A stretch of 64,000 nt of DNA from Lysobacteraceae bacterium (GTDB lineage Bacteria > Pseudomonadota > Gammaproteobacteria > Xanthomonadales > Rhodanobacteraceae): NCBI GenBank assembly GCA_021372495.1, contig JAJFUF010000040.1, positions 186,001 through 250,000 on the forward strand, given 5' to 3'. Position numbers and translations under genes: made by a program. Under the pieces are notes generated by a model. That model had not been told where the DNA came from. It searched no databases and saw only the letters and a program-made list of their open reading frames with translations. Positions 1-10,558 of the stretch are shown here, piece after piece (within the stretch, counting starts at the first letter, position 1; each line of letters begins with the position of its first letter).

Positions 1-652
1 CGCCGCCCTCGAGCGCCTGCGCGCCGGCGGCCACGTCTATCCCTGCTGGTGCTCGCGCGCCGAGGTGGCCGCGCGCGGCGGACTGCATCGCGGCCCGTGC
101 GCGGTGCCGCCCGACCCGGCGCGCGAACCGGCGTGGCGGCTGCGCGTCGGCGACGCCGTGGTGGCGTTCGAGGACCGCCTGCAGGGGCCGCAGCGGCAGG
201 CGCTGGCCGAGGCCGCCGGCGACTTCGTGGTCAGGCGCGTCGAGGGCCTGTACGCCTACCAGCTCGCGGTCGCGGTGGACGACGCCGCGCAGGGCATCAC
301 CGAGGTCGTGCGCGGCGCCGACCTGCTGGATTCCACGCCGCGCCAGATCCACCTGCAGCGCCTGCTCGGCCTGCCGACGCCGGCTTACCTGCACCTGCCG
401 CTGGCGCTGGACGCCGAGGGCCGCAAGCTGTCCAAGTCCGAGGGCGCGCTCGCCGTGGAGCCGGGCGATCCCGTGCCCGCGCTGCGCGCGGCGCTGGGCT
501 TCCTCGGCTTCGGCGAGGCCGCCGGCGCGAGCGGCGTCGCCGCCATGCTGGCCGCGGCGGTGCGCGATTTCGACCTCGCCCGCCTGCCGCACGCGCGGGC
601 GCTGCCGGCGCCGCACGGGGCGGCGCTGCCCGCCTGCGTCCCCTTCGCCTGA
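1..652 (+). CDS. gluQ: Glutamyl-Q tRNA(Asp) synthetase, 3' part
   Basis: This is the C-terminal part of a GluRS-like enzyme lacking an anticodon-binding domain. The family attaches glutamate to queuosine at position 34 of tRNA(Asp). The reading frame is open from base 2 and ends with TGA at 650-652, so the start and the HIGH-motif half lie outside the window. The zinc-knuckle segment is visible as C-W-C followed 16 residues later by another Cys. The usual Tyr of this zinc site is not obvious and a Leu-His pair sits there. The KMSKS-type loop reads RKLSKSEGA. The early end after the catalytic core separates it from full-length GltX. Its usual neighbour dksA is about 13 kb away here. Confidence is good for the family, and the N-terminus cannot be judged. 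Confidence 0.88.
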   Translation, partial: AALERLRAGGHVYPCWCSRAEVAARGGLHRGPCAVPPDPAREPAWRLRVGDAVVAFEDRLQGPQRQALAEAAGDFVVRRVEGLYAYQLAVAVDDAAQGITEVVRGADLLDSTPRQIHLQRLLGLPTPAYLHLPLALDAEGRKLSKSEGALAVEPGDPVPALRAALGFLGFGEAAGASGVAAMLAAAVRDFDLARLPHARALPAPHGAALPACVPFA

Positions 653-724
653 GCGCGCTGGCGACGCAATCGAATGCGCGTGGCCGCGCAGGCTCCCTCT
701 GCTCGCACTTTCCGTGGCCTCGCC

Positions 725-730
725 TAGAAT
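725..730 (+). promoter_or_regulatory. Possible -10 element of first phaB
   Basis: TAGAAT lies about 30 bp before the phaB start at 760. No convincing -35 is seen at 16-18 bp, so this is a weak call. Confidence 0.3.
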
Positions 731-759
731 GCGGACAGGCTCGACATGGAGGGCGGCAG

Positions 760-1500
760 ATGAGGCAGCGTATCGCGCTGGTCACTGGCGGCTGCGGCGG
801 CATCGGCACGGCGATCGTGAGGAAGCTGGCGCGGCTCGGCCATCGCGTCGCCACCAATTACCGCGACGAGGCGCGCGCGCTGGCCTGGCAGGCACGCATG
901 CGCGGCGAGGGCATCGAAGCGACGATCGCGGCCGGCGACGTCGCCGATCCGCTGGCGTCGGAAGCCATGGTGCGCGCGGTCGAGCGCGAGCTGGGCCCGA
1001 TCGACATCCTGATCAACAACGCCGGCATCACCCGCGACGCCACCTTCCACAAAATGAGCTACCAGCAGTGGACCGAGGTGGTGAACACCAACCTCAATGC
1101 CTGCTTCAACGTCACCCGCCCGGTCATCGAGGGCATGCGCGAGCGGCGCTGGGGGCGCATCGTGCAGATCAGCTCGATCAACGGCCAGAAGGGCCAGTAC
1201 GGCCAGGCCAACTACGCCGCGGCCAAGGCCGGCATGCACGGCTTCACCATCTCGCTGGCGCAGGAAAACGCGCGGCTCGGCATCACCGTCAACACCGTAT
1301 CGCCCGGCTACGTCGCCACCGACATGGTGATGGCCGTGCCAGAGGAAGTGCGCGCCAAGATCGTCGCGCAGATCCCGATGGGGCGGCTCGGCGAGCCGGA
1401 CGAGATCGCGCACGCGGTCGCCTTCTTCACCGGCGAGGAAGCGGGCTGGGTCACCGGAGCGAACCTCGCCATCAACGGCGGGCACTACATGGGGTGGTGA
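760..1500 (+). CDS. phaB: Acetoacetyl-CoA reductase (first copy)
   Basis: This 246-residue short-chain dehydrogenase belongs to the PhaB/FabG type. It would reduce acetoacetyl-CoA to (R)-3-hydroxybutyryl-CoA with NADPH, supplying polyhydroxybutyrate synthesis in the cytoplasm. The Rossmann glycine motif is TGGCGGIG near the start, followed by NNAG, the catalytic Ser in QISSING, and Y-x3-K in NYAAAKAG. The C-terminus INGGHYMGW is typical of PhaB. The ATG at 760 follows a GGAGGG ribosome site at 748-753. The next gene is phaR, and a second, clearly related reductase follows. No phaA or phaC is present in the window. Assignment to PhaB rather than FabG rests on the C-terminus and the phaR neighbour. 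Confidence 0.9.
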   Translation: MRQRIALVTGGCGGIGTAIVRKLARLGHRVATNYRDEARALAWQARMRGEGIEATIAAGDVADPLASEAMVRAVERELGPIDILINNAGITRDATFHKMSYQQWTEVVNTNLNACFNVTRPVIEGMRERRWGRIVQISSINGQKGQYGQANYAAAKAGMHGFTISLAQENARLGITVNTVSPGYVATDMVMAVPEEVRAKIVAQIPMGRLGEPDEIAHAVAFFTGEEAGWVTGANLAINGGHYMGW

Positions 1501-1698
1501 GGCGCGCCTGCCTCGGCCTTGGGCGACGGATAGCGCCTTTCATCGGGATTCGACGCCTCCGCTCCGAACCGTTCGCGCCGCATCGAGCGGCGCGAACGGG
1601 GCCAGCGCCGTACGCTTCGACTTCGACAGCGCTTTCGTGAACTGGGCGGTGCCGGTTTCGAACTGGTGCGCCGCCGCACCCCGTGCTAGTTTTGCCGC

Positions 1699-2181
1699 AT
1701 GGCACAACCGCGCGTCATCAAGAAGTATCCCAACCGGCGGCTGTACGACACCGAGATCTCCAGCTACATCACGCTGGAGGAGGTGCGGCAGTTGGTGCTG
1801 GACGGCGAGGAATTCGAGGTGCGCGATGCCAAGACCGGCGAGGAGCTGACGCGCTCGGTGCTGCTGCAGATCATCGCCGAGCACGAGGAGCGCGGCCAGC
1901 CGATGTTCTCCACCCGGCTGCTGTCGCAGATCATCCGCTTCTACGGCGATTCGCTGCAGGGCTTCATGGGCCCGTACCTGGAGAAGAGCCTGCAGGTGTT
2001 CCTCGACCAGCAGCAGCAGTTCCGCACGCAGTTGAACAGCCTGATGGGACAGACGCCCTGGTCGATGCTCAACGAGCTGACCGAGCGCAATCTCGACGCC
2101 TGGAAGTCGCTGCAGCGCGGCTTCCTCGAGGCCGCCACCAGCCAGGCGGCTCCGGGCAAGGACACCAAGAAGCCCCGTTGA
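1699..2181 (+). CDS. phaR: PHA synthesis repressor PhaR
   Basis: This 160-residue protein matches the PHB/PHA accumulation regulator family. The N-terminal DNA-binding domain begins IKKYPNRRLYDT and covers roughly residues 5-65. It is followed by the PHB-granule-binding segment with FYGDSLQ and a Gln-rich stretch near residues 95-105. Family members bind both DNA and nascent PHB granules and repress phasin and pha genes until polymer appears. The gene sits between two phaB copies on the same strand, which supports the role. No strong Shine-Dalgarno precedes the ATG. The C-terminal tail is short and ends in Lys/Pro-rich residues. Confidence 0.9.
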   Translation: MAQPRVIKKYPNRRLYDTEISSYITLEEVRQLVLDGEEFEVRDAKTGEELTRSVLLQIIAEHEERGQPMFSTRLLSQIIRFYGDSLQGFMGPYLEKSLQVFLDQQQQFRTQLNSLMGQTPWSMLNELTERNLDAWKSLQRGFLEAATSQAAPGKDTKKPR

Positions 2182-2299
2182 GGGCAGCGACGCGGGTCGC
2201 CGTCCCCGCGCGCGAGCGGGAATGCTGGCCGTCGTTCCGAGGGATGTCCGGCCCCGCGGGCAGGACGTCGAACGGCCGCCCGATCCGCCACGAACCCGT

Positions 2300-2328
2300 T
2301 TGACAGGCTACGCACCCGCTCCTACCAT
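2300..2328 (+). promoter_or_regulatory. Sigma-70-type promoter of second phaB
   Basis: A perfect -35 TTGACA at 2300-2305 is separated by 17 bp from TACCAT at 2323-2328. The predicted transcript starts near 2335, leaving about 57 nt before the ATG at 2392. The rest of the 2182-2391 gap shows no gene. Confidence 0.6.
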
Positions 2329-2391
2329 GCGCGCCGTTTGTTGCGGCGCACCATGTATTGCCGCGCCGCATCGCTGCAGGAGCCTTCCCGC

Positions 2392-3138
2392 ATGACTACC
2401 CGCATCGCCGTCGTCACCGGCGGCATCGGCGGCCTCGGCAGCGAAATCTGCCGCTTCCTCGCCCGCGCCGGCCGCCGCGTGATCGCCGCCGACCTCGGCG
2501 CGCGCGCCGAGCGCATCGACGCCTTCCGCGCCGAGATGGCCGAGTTCGACGGCCGCATCGACTTTGAACCGGTCGACGTGGCCGACTTCAACAGTTGCGC
2601 CGAACTGGTGCGTCGCGTCGAGGCGACGCACGGTGGCGTCGACATCCTGGTCAACGCCGCCGGCATCACCCGCGACGCCTCGCTGCGCAAGATGGCGCCC
2701 GAGCAGTGGCACGCGCTGATGCGGGTCAACCTCGACGGCGTCTACAACATGAGCCGCCAGGTGATCGACGGCATGACCGCGCGCGGCTTCGGCCGCATCG
2801 TCAACATCAGCTCGGTGAACGGCCAGACCGGCCAGTTCGGCCAGACCAACTACGCCGCGGCCAAGGCCGGCATGCACGGCTTCAGCATGGCGCTGGCGCG
2901 CGAGGTGGCGAGGAAAGGCGTGACCGTCAACAGCGTCTCGCCCGGCTACTGCCGCACGGCGATGGTGATGGCGGTGCCCGAGGACATCCGCGCCGGCATC
3001 GTCGCGCAGATCCCGGTCGGCCGCCTCGGCGAACCCAGCGACATCGCGCGCACCGTCGAATTCCTCACCGCCGACGACGCCGGCTTCATCACCGGCGCCA
3101 ACATCCCGGTGAACGGCGGCTACTTCATGAGCTTCTGA
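2392..3138 (+). CDS. phaB: Acetoacetyl-CoA reductase (second copy)
   Basis: This 248-residue SDR is a close paralogue of the product at 760. The two share SPGY, KAGMHGF, AQIP-x-GRLGEP and the TGAN...NGG ending. The nucleotide-binding motif is TGGIGGLG, and the catalytic residues are the Ser of NISSVNG and Y-x3-K in NYAAAKAG. The ATG at 2392 is preferred over upstream in-frame ATGs because GCAGGAG lies at 2376-2382. It has its own consensus-like promoter and so may be expressed independently of phaR. The likely role is NADPH-dependent reduction of acetoacetyl-CoA. The two copies may differ in expression or substrate length, which cannot be decided here. Confidence 0.88.
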   Translation: MTTRIAVVTGGIGGLGSEICRFLARAGRRVIAADLGARAERIDAFRAEMAEFDGRIDFEPVDVADFNSCAELVRRVEATHGGVDILVNAAGITRDASLRKMAPEQWHALMRVNLDGVYNMSRQVIDGMTARGFGRIVNISSVNGQTGQFGQTNYAAAKAGMHGFSMALAREVARKGVTVNSVSPGYCRTAMVMAVPEDIRAGIVAQIPVGRLGEPSDIARTVEFLTADDAGFITGANIPVNGGYFMSF

Positions 3139-3162
3139 GCGAAGCGCCGGCACCCGTTTCGG

Positions 3163-3193
3163 GTAGGGCGGAAGCCGCAACGCGGCTGCCGCC
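3163..3193. repeat. REP-like palindrome, GTAGGGCGG family
   Basis: The unit begins GTAGGGCGG and folds on itself: inner stem GCCGC/GCGGC (174-178/182-186 of this line, i.e. 3174-3186) and outer GGCGG/CCGCC. It lies between the convergent second phaB and argH. Related GTAGGGCGG units occur near 9362 and 19662. Confidence 0.55.
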
Positions 3194-3246
3194 GTCCACC
3201 GCGAACGCGGTCCCGAGGCGAGGCGCCGCGGCGCTGCGAATCCGCC

Positions 3247-4554
3247 TTACGCGGACTGCGCGCCGTCGAGGGCGTCGAGGCGCGCGCGCAGCACGTCCAG
3301 CCCGAGCTCGGCGGCGCCGCCCGGCGACACGCGCGCGGCCAGGCTTGCCTCCGGCGTACGTCCCTGCCCCGCCTGCTGCGCGGTTTCCGCTGCGCGACGG
3401 TAGGCCTCGCGGAACGGCACGCCGGCCGCGGCCTGCTCGATCGCCGCGTCGGTGGCGTACATCGCCGGCTCGATCGCCGCGCGCATCGCGCCCTCGTTCC
3501 AGCGCATGCGCGCCAGCAGGTCCGCCAGCAGCTCGAGCGCGCCGAGGCCGTGGCGGAAGCCGTGGAACAGCGAGCCCTTGCTCGGCTGCAGGTCGCGCTG
3601 GTAGCCGCTCGGCAGCGACAGCAGCGACTCGATCTCGACGCGCGCCGCCGCTACGCTGGCGTAGCTCGCGCGCATCAACTCGATCACGTCGGGATTGCGC
3701 TTGTTCGGCATGATCGAGCTGCCGGTGGTGTACTGCGGCGGCAGCGCGACGAAGCCGAATTCGGCGGTGGTGAACAGCGACAGGTCCCAAGCCAGCCGAC
3801 GCAGGTCGAGCAGCGCCGCGCCCAGCGCATCCAGCGCGGCGATCTCGAACTTGCCGCGCGAGAGCTGCGCGTAGACCGGCGACACCTGCATGCGCGCGAA
3901 GCCGAGCGCGCGCGTGGTGTGCGCGCGGTCCAGCGGCAGGTTGACGCCGTAGCCGGCGGCGGTGCCGAGCGGATTGGCGTCGATCCAGTCGCGCGTCTGG
4001 CGCGCGCGCGCGGCGTCGTCGATGAACGCTTCGGCGAAACCGGCGAACCACATCGCGGTGGACGACACCACCGCGCGCTGCAGATGCGTGTAGCCGGGCA
4101 GCGGCAGCGATTCGGCCGCGGCGCGCTGCAGACAGACCTGCGCGATCGCGCGGCAGTGCGTCTCCGCCGCCGCCAGGCGCTCCTTCAGCCACAGCCGCGT
4201 CGCCACCAGGATCTGGTCGTTGCGGCTGCGCCCGGTGTGCACGCGGCGACCGGCGTCGCCGAGGCGCTCGGTCAGGCGCGCCTCGATCGCCGAGTGGCCA
4301 TCCTCGTAACGCGCGTCCAGCACGAAGCGGCCGCCGCGGAAATCCTCGGCCAGCGCGTCCAGCTCGCGCTGCAGCGCCGCGGCCTCCCCGGCCGCGATCA
4401 CGCCGATGTTGGCGAGGCCTTCGACGTGCGCCTTGCTGGCGGCGATGTCGTGCAGGAAGAACTCGCGATCCAGCAGCACGTCGTCGCCGGCGAGGAAGCG
4501 CATGATGCGCGCATCGACCTGCGTATCCGCTTTCTTCCACAGCACGTCGCTCAT
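3247..4554 (-). CDS. argH: Argininosuccinate lyase
   Basis: ArgH catalyses the last step of arginine synthesis, splitting argininosuccinate into arginine and fumarate. The 435-residue protein has all three conserved segments of the fumarase/aspartase superfamily: HTGRSRND at residues 106-113, GYTHLQ at 154-159 and the signature [12 protein letters not shown] at 278-289. The catalytic Ser lies in that last loop. The ATG overlaps the argC stop by 4 bp (ATGA), so translation is probably coupled. It is the last gene of the minus-strand arg operon and is about 20-30 residues shorter than the E. coli enzyme, mostly at the termini. Confidence 0.95.
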   Translation of the reverse strand: MSDVLWKKADTQVDARIMRFLAGDDVLLDREFFLHDIAASKAHVEGLANIGVIAAGEAAALQRELDALAEDFRGGRFVLDARYEDGHSAIEARLTERLGDAGRRVHTGRSRNDQILVATRLWLKERLAAAETHCRAIAQVCLQRAAAESLPLPGYTHLQRAVVSSTAMWFAGFAEAFIDDAARARQTRDWIDANPLGTAAGYGVNLPLDRAHTTRALGFARMQVSPVYAQLSRGKFEIAALDALGAALLDLRRLAWDLSLFTTAEFGFVALPPQYTTGSSIMPNKRNPDVIELMRASYASVAAARVEIESLLSLPSGYQRDLQPSKGSLFHGFRHGLGALELLADLLARMRWNEGAMRAAIEPAMYATDAAIEQAAAGVPFREAYRRAAETAQQAGQGRTPEASLAARVSPGGAAELGLDVLRARLDALDGAQSA

Positions 4555-5531
4555 GGCGTCGACTCCGCTTCGGCAGGCGCGGGGATGCCTTCCATTTCCG
4601 GCAACCCGAGCGCGCGGTTGAGATTCTGCATCGCCTGCGTCGCCGCGCCCTTGAGCAGGTTGTCCAGCGTCGCGACGACGACCACGCGCTTGCCGCCGGG
4701 CGCGACGGCAAAGCCGCCGACCTCGGCGTAGTGCCTGCCGGCGATGCGGCTGACCCAGGGCGCGTCGCCGACGACGCGCACCAGCGGCTCGTCGGCGTAG
4801 CGCTCGCGGTAGCGCGCCTCGATCGCCCCCGCGCCCATCGGCTGCCGCAACCACAGGTTGGCCGTCAGCGTGATGCCGCGGAAGTGCGGCGCCACGTGCG
4901 GCATGAACTCGACCGGCAACCCGAGCCGATGCGCGGCCTCGCGCTCGTGCACGTGGCCGACCAACTGGTACGGCATCAGGTTGTCGCGCAGCTTGTCCGG
5001 GTCGTTCTTGTCGGACGGCGCGGTGCCGGCGCCGGAATAGCCGGACACGCCGAAGCAGGCCGGCGGCGCCGCCAGCTCGTCCGCGAGCGGCGCGATGGCG
5101 AGCTGCATCGCGGTCGCGTAGCAGCCCGGGTTGCTGATGCGCGTCTCGCCGCGGTACGTCGACCGCGTCAGCTCGGGCAGGCCGTAGTACCAGCCGCCGT
5201 CGAAACGGTGATCCGCCGACAGGTCGACGATCACCGTGGCCGGCGCGTGCGCATCCAGCGCCGCGACGAACGCCGCCGAGGCGCCGTTCGGCAGCGCCAG
5301 CACGACCGCGTCGGCGCCCTTGGCCGCGACCGCCGCCGCGTCGAGGTTCTCGTAGCGTAGTTCGCCGGCGCAACCGTCGACGTGGTCGGCGACGCGCTGT
5401 CCGTCCAGCTCGCGCGACGACACGAACGCCAGGTCGAGATGCGGATGCGCGGTGATAAGCCGGATCAGCTCCGCGCCGGTGTGGCCGCGCGCTCCCACGA
5501 TGCCGATCTTGCGAACGTTCCGAGTACTCAT
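4551..5531 (-). CDS. argC: N-acetyl-gamma-glutamyl-phosphate reductase
   Basis: ArgC reduces N-acetylglutamyl phosphate to the semialdehyde with NADPH. The 326-residue protein has the Rossmann motif [10 protein letters not shown] at residues 10-19. The catalytic Cys137 sits in SNPGCYAT, and HFRGI marks the catalytic His region. The chosen ATG at 5531 gives MSTRN. In-frame upstream codons extend the frame to 5582 but add non-conserved sequence. The stop overlaps the argH start. Just upstream, at 5586-5711, lies a short separate frame that repeats the same N-terminal glycine motif. It is described as an argC remnant. Confidence 0.95.
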   Translation of the reverse strand: MSTRNVRKIGIVGARGHTGAELIRLITAHPHLDLAFVSSRELDGQRVADHVDGCAGELRYENLDAAAVAAKGADAVVLALPNGASAAFVAALDAHAPATVIVDLSADHRFDGGWYYGLPELTRSTYRGETRISNPGCYATAMQLAIAPLADELAAPPACFGVSGYSGAGTAPSDKNDPDKLRDNLMPYQLVGHVHEREAAHRLGLPVEFMPHVAPHFRGITLTANLWLRQPMGAGAIEARYRERYADEPLVRVVGDAPWVSRIAGRHYAEVGGFAVAPGGKRVVVVATLDNLLKGAATQAMQNLNRALGLPEMEGIPAPAEAESTP

Positions 5532-5585
5532 GTCTTCATAGCTCAATGATGGGCCACAATGGCGACTAGGTTCGGCATCCATGCC

Positions 5586-5711
5586 TCACCAAGTCGCCCC
5601 GACCTTCGCTCCTGCTCCGGGCGCTCGCCGGCGCGCGATGCGCTTCAACGCATCGCGCGTCGTTCCGGCTCGCCCGCGCGCTCCCACGATGCCTACGGTC
5701 TTCTTGCTCAT
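5586..5711 (-). pseudogene. Truncated argC-like 5' end
   Basis: Reading minus from ATG at 5711, a 41-residue frame starts MSKKTVGIVGARGRAG and stops at TGA 5588-5586. Its first 16 residues mirror the ArgC nucleotide-binding start, and 18 bases at this motif are shared exactly with argC. After that the frame is low-complexity Arg/Ala and no longer resembles ArgC. It starts 18 bp after the argAB stop, where intact argC would be expected to start, and 54 bp before the real argC. I read it as the remnant of a partial tandem duplication. A functional short peptide cannot be excluded. No strong ribosome site is visible. Confidence 0.6.
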
Positions 5712-5729
5712 CGGTTCGTCCATCATCGC

Positions 5730-7046
<1,317 letters not shown>

Positions 7047-7047
7047 G

Positions 7048-8148
7048 TCAGGCGAGCCTCTTGTCGATGATGCGATGCACGCTGGCGGCATAGGCCGCCA
7101 ACTGGTCCAGCGCGACCCATTCGTCGGCGCTGTGCGCCTGCGCGATGTCGCCGGGGCCGTACACCAGCGCGGTATGGCCGGCGGCGGAGAACAGCGCGGC
7201 CTCGGTCCAGAAGTCGACCGCGTTGCCGATCGGCAGGTCCAGCGCGTCGGCCAGGTCGCGCGCGGCGAGGCGGCGCGCCTCGGCGCCGGCGATGTCGCCG
7301 GCCGGCAGCGGCGGGCCGCGGAAGGTTTCCTCGAACACCGCCGGCGCGGGTTCGGCGCAGGCGCGGAAGCGCGCCAGCAGCGCGTCGGTGTCCATCGACG
7401 GCAGCGGACGGAAGCCGAAGCGCGCTTCGGCCTCGGGCGCGATCACGTTGGCCTTGATGCCGCCCTCGATGCGGCCGATGTTGAAGCGCAATCCGGTCAG
7501 CCCGCCGAAGCGCTGGTGCGCTTCGGCGCCGACCACGTCCAGCGCGTTTGCGCCCCAGCGCACCGCCTGATGCAGCGCGCTGTCGGCGATGTCCTGCTCG
7601 CCGGAGGCATGGCCGGCGCGCCCGGCGAAGCGCATGCGCACCGAGCTGATGCCGCGGTGCGCCAGCACCGCCTCGGCGCGAGTCGGCTCGGCCACCACGA
7701 CGCCGGCGAATGCGCGACGCCCGTGCAGGAACGCCGGGACGCAGCGCGCGTCGTTGGCCTCTTCGTCGGTGGAAAACAGGAACGCGCAGGCGCCGTCGGT
7801 ACGCGCGGCAGCGGCCAGCAGCGCGGCGGCGGCACCCTTGATGTCGCAGGCGCCGAGGCCGACCGCGCGTTCGCCGTCGACGCGCAGCTCGAACGGGCTG
7901 GCGCTCCAGCGTGGCGAGTCCGGCACGGTGTCGAGGTGCACGTTGAACAGCAGCCGCGGCGCGCCGCGCACGGCGAGCAGGCTGACCGCGCCGGCGCCGT
8001 GGTCGGCCAGCGTGCAGTCGAAACCCGCGAGCTGCGCGCGCAGGTAGTCGAAGATGCCGCCGGTGCCGATCGCGCGCGGCGGATTGCGCGTGTCGCAGGC
8101 GACCAGCGCGCGCAGGTGTCGCAGCGTCGCATCCAGCAGTTCGCTCAC
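7048..8148 (-). CDS. argE: ArgE-type N-acetylcitrulline/acetylornithine deacetylase
   Basis: This 366-residue M20-family metallohydrolase has the zinc-site segments NVHLDTVP, the D of [16 protein letters not shown] (catalytic EE) and a C-terminal His in AQAHSADEW. In Xanthomonadales the neighbouring ArgF' carbamoylates acetylornithine, so this enzyme would mainly deacetylate N-acetylcitrulline to citrulline. The GTG start at 8148 overlaps the argG TGA by 4 bases, which argues for translational coupling. It ends one base before the argAB start. Substrate preference between acetylcitrulline and acetylornithine is inferred from the operon, not from residues. Confidence 0.9.
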   Translation of the reverse strand: MSELLDATLRHLRALVACDTRNPPRAIGTGGIFDYLRAQLAGFDCTLADHGAGAVSLLAVRGAPRLLFNVHLDTVPDSPRWSASPFELRVDGERAVGLGACDIKGAAAALLAAAARTDGACAFLFSTDEEANDARCVPAFLHGRRAFAGVVVAEPTRAEAVLAHRGISSVRMRFAGRAGHASGEQDIADSALHQAVRWGANALDVVGAEAHQRFGGLTGLRFNIGRIEGGIKANVIAPEAEARFGFRPLPSMDTDALLARFRACAEPAPAVFEETFRGPPLPAGDIAGAEARRLAARDLADALDLPIGNAVDFWTEAALFSAAGHTALVYGPGDIAQAHSADEWVALDQLAAYAASVHRIIDKRLA

Positions 8149-9350
8149 GCGATCTTCCCCCGGTTCACCTCGGCCCACAGCGTCGAGCTCATGCCGTACA
8201 GGCGGATGAAGCCTTCGGCTTCGGCCACGCCCCAATCGGCGGACTGCGCGTAGGTGGCCCCCTTGGCGTTGAGGATGTGCGGCGAGCGCACCTCGACTGC
8301 GTCGACGCGTCCGCCCGCCGTTTCCAGCACCACCTCGCCGCCGACGCAGCGCTGGCTGGAAGCGAGGAACGCCTCCAGGTCGGCCTTCAACGGATCGTGG
8401 AAGAAGCCTTCGTAGACCAGCTCCACCCACTTGCGCGCCGCTTCCGGCTTGAAGCGGTTCTGCTGCTTGGAGAGCACCGCCTCCTCCAGCGCGCGGTGCG
8501 CGGCCAGCAGCGCGGCCAGGCCCGGCGCCTCGTAGACGATGCGGCCCTTGAGGCCGATGGTGGTGTCGCCGGTGTACAGGCCGCGGCCGACGCCGTAGCG
8601 CGCGAACGCCGCGTTGAGGCGCGCCAGCAGCGCGTGGCCCGGCATGCGCGCGCCGTCCAGCGCGACCGCCTCGCCGCGTTCGAAGACGAGCGTCGCACGC
8701 AGCGGTTCGGACGGCCATTCGGCGCGCGGCGCGCACCAGCCGCGCGCGCCCTCGCCCGGCGCCTGCCAACGGTCGACCTCGCCGCCGGACAGGGTCACGC
8801 CGAGCAGGTTCTCGTTGATCGTGTAGCGCTTCTGCCTGGCGCGCACGCCGAAGCCGCGCGCCTCCAGATAGGCCTGCTCGTAGGCGCGCGTCTGCGTGTG
8901 CTCCTTCTGGATCTCGCGGATCGGCGCGACGATGGCGTAGTCGCCCAGCGCCTTCACGGTCAGGTCGAAGCGCACCTGGTCGTTGCCCATGCCGGTGCAG
9001 CCGTGCGCGATCGCGCGCGTGCCGAGTTGGTCGGCGCGCTTCAGCGCCGCCTCGACGATCAGGTAGCGGTCGGACACCAGCAGCGGGTACTGGCCCTGGT
9101 AGCCTTCGCCGGCCCACACGAACGGTCTGACGAAGCCGCTCCAGAGCGCCGGGCCGCCGTCGACGGTGACGTGGCTGGCAACCCCCAGCTCCTTCGCGCG
9201 CGCCTCGATGTAGGCGCGCTCCTCCGCGTCGACGCCGCCGGTGTCGGCGAACACGGTGTGCACGGCATAGCCGCGTTCCCTCAGCCAGGGAATGCAGAAG
9301 CTGGTGTCGAGGCCGCCGGAGAAAGCAAGGACGATGTCGTTCTGTACCAT
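8145..9350 (-). CDS. argG: Argininosuccinate synthase
   Basis: ArgG joins citrulline and aspartate with ATP. The 401-residue protein starts [19 protein letters not shown], containing the PP-loop SGGLDTS near residues 11-17. Further conserved segments are the [10 protein letters not shown] region around residue 115 and the nearby TxxDRY-like VSDRYLI. The ATG at 9350 follows a short 60-bp gap after argF' that contains a REP-like hairpin. The stop overlaps the argE GTG start. This is the shorter ArgG form seen in Xanthomonadales rather than the long E. coli type. Confidence 0.94.
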   Translation of the reverse strand: MVQNDIVLAFSGGLDTSFCIPWLRERGYAVHTVFADTGGVDAEERAYIEARAKELGVASHVTVDGGPALWSGFVRPFVWAGEGYQGQYPLLVSDRYLIVEAALKRADQLGTRAIAHGCTGMGNDQVRFDLTVKALGDYAIVAPIREIQKEHTQTRAYEQAYLEARGFGVRARQKRYTINENLLGVTLSGGEVDRWQAPGEGARGWCAPRAEWPSEPLRATLVFERGEAVALDGARMPGHALLARLNAAFARYGVGRGLYTGDTTIGLKGRIVYEAPGLAALLAAHRALEEAVLSKQQNRFKPEAARKWVELVYEGFFHDPLKADLEAFLASSQRCVGGEVVLETAGGRVDAVEVRSPHILNAKGATYAQSADWGVAEAEGFIRLYGMSSTLWAEVNRGKIA

Positions 9351-9361
9351 GGGAGTCTTCC

Positions 9362-9385
9362 GTAGGGCGGGCGCCGGCCCGCCGT
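9362..9385. repeat. REP-like palindrome between argF' and argG
   Basis: The unit GTAGGGCGGGCGCCGGCCCG folds with stem 9366-9372 against 9377-9383. It lies in the argF'-argG spacer, so it would form an mRNA hairpin inside the operon. It is related to the units at 3163 and 19662. Confidence 0.55.
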
Positions 9386-9410
9386 TTGCGTCGTTCGGTG
9401 GAGTGCCGGC

Positions 9411-10418
9411 TCAGCCGGCCAGCGCGGCCATGATCGCCTTCTGCACGTGCAGGCGGTTCTCCGCCTCGTCGATGGCGATGCAGGCGGGGGAATCCATCAC
9501 TGCGTCGGTGGCCTTGACGTTGCGCCGCAGCGGCAGGCAGTGGCTGAACGCGGCGCCATCCGTGAGCGCCATCTTGGCCTCGTCGACGATGAAGTGCCGG
9601 TGCGCGTCGCGGATCGGTTTTTCCTGCTCCCAGCGCCCGAAGTACGGCAGCGCGCCCCAGCTCTTGGCGTAAACCGCGTGCGCGCCGCGGTAGGCGCTCT
9701 CGATGTCGTGGCTGACGGTGAGCGAACCGCCGTTCTCCGCGGCGTTCTCCCGCGCGAACGCCATGTAGCGTTCGTCCAGCGCGTATTCCGGCGTCGGGCA
9801 CAGCAGGGTGACGTCCATGCCGTAACGGGTGGCGATCAGCAGCGCCGAGTTGGCCACCGCGGTGTTCAGCGGCCGCGGATGCCAGGTCCAGGTCAGCACG
9901 TATTTCTTCCCGCGCAGATCCGTCGTGCCGAAGTGCTCCTGCAGCGCCATCACGTGCGCCAGCTCCTGGCACGGGTGGGTGATCGTTTCCATGTTGATCA
10001 CCGGCACGGTGGCGTACTTCGCGAAAGCGCGGATCACCTTGTCCTCGCGATCGACCGACCAGTCCCGGAACTTCGGGAACGCGCGCACGCCGATCAGGTC
10101 GACGTAGCGGCTGAGCACGCGCGCGACTTCGGTGACGTGCTCCTCGGCCTCGCCGTCCATCACCGCGCCGGTGTCGAACTCGATCGGCCAGGCGTCCTTG
10201 CCCGGCGACAGCACGATCGCCTTGCCGCCGAGCTGGTGCGCGCCCAGCTCGAAGCTGGTGCGCGTGCGCATCGAGCTGTTGAAGAACAGCAGCGCGATCG
10301 ACCTGCCCTCGAGCTGGCGGCCAAGGCGCGCGCGCTTGAAGGCGGCGGCCTGCGCGAGCAGCGCGTCCAGCTCGGCGCGGCTCCAGTCCTGGGTGGTGAG
10401 GAAGTGGCGAGGGCTCAT
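9411..10418 (-). CDS. argF': N-acetylornithine carbamoyltransferase
   Basis: This 335-residue enzyme transfers carbamoyl phosphate to N-acetylornithine, giving N-acetylcitrulline. It carries the carbamoyl-phosphate loop SMRTRTSFE, the acetylornithine-specific stretch PGKDAWPIEF, HPCQELAH, WTWHPRPLNTAV and HCLPLRRNVKATDAV. These match what I recall of the Xanthomonas AOTCase and differ from ordinary OTCase. ATG at 10418 (MSPRHFL) was chosen because it gives the usual length of about 335-340 residues. An upstream in-frame start would add a non-conserved leader. It is the first gene of the arg operon, preceded by a terminator-like attenuator at 10502-10528. Confidence 0.95.
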   Translation of the reverse strand: MSPRHFLTTQDWSRAELDALLAQAAAFKRARLGRQLEGRSIALLFFNSSMRTRTSFELGAHQLGGKAIVLSPGKDAWPIEFDTGAVMDGEAEEHVTEVARVLSRYVDLIGVRAFPKFRDWSVDREDKVIRAFAKYATVPVINMETITHPCQELAHVMALQEHFGTTDLRGKKYVLTWTWHPRPLNTAVANSALLIATRYGMDVTLLCPTPEYALDERYMAFARENAAENGGSLTVSHDIESAYRGAHAVYAKSWGALPYFGRWEQEKPIRDAHRHFIVDEAKMALTDGAAFSHCLPLRRNVKATDAVMDSPACIAIDEAENRLHVQKAIMAALAG

Positions 10419-10501
10419 GGGCGATGCTCTTGGTGAATGGCCGGCCATGGACGGCCGGCTCGTTCCTTGCGCGCATGGAGGCGCGCGGGAAAAAACCAAA
10501 C

Positions 10502-10528
10502 AAAAAACCCGGCGCAGGGCCGGGTTTT
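10502..10528 (-). terminator. Attenuator hairpin upstream of argF'
   Basis: On the minus strand a 10-bp stem AAAACCCGGC/GCCGGGTTTT with a 5-nt loop is followed by a long T-rich run, so it is a strong intrinsic terminator about 84 bp before the argF' start. Its 5' arm ACCCGGCC (10525-10518) is exactly complementary to GGCCGGGT at 10568-10561. That segment overlaps the stop of the Arg-rich leader peptide and could form an antiterminator. Confidence 0.7.
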
Positions 10529-10558
10529 CGTCGGATTCGATGAAGAATGTGCGACAGC

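Noticed and set aside
2371..2380. CTGCAG near the second phaB as a PhaR site
   Set aside because: The published-style spaced CTGC-N3-4-GCAG motif is not present, and the match is too short.
7048..10503. Very long open frames on the strand opposite to, or in shifted frames of, real genes (for example an apparent 1,151-codon frame here and a 1,022-codon frame at 21677-24745 on the minus strand)
   Set aside because: High GC leaves few stops in shadow frames. Their products are low-complexity Arg/Ala/Gly sequences and overlap genes with clear motifs.
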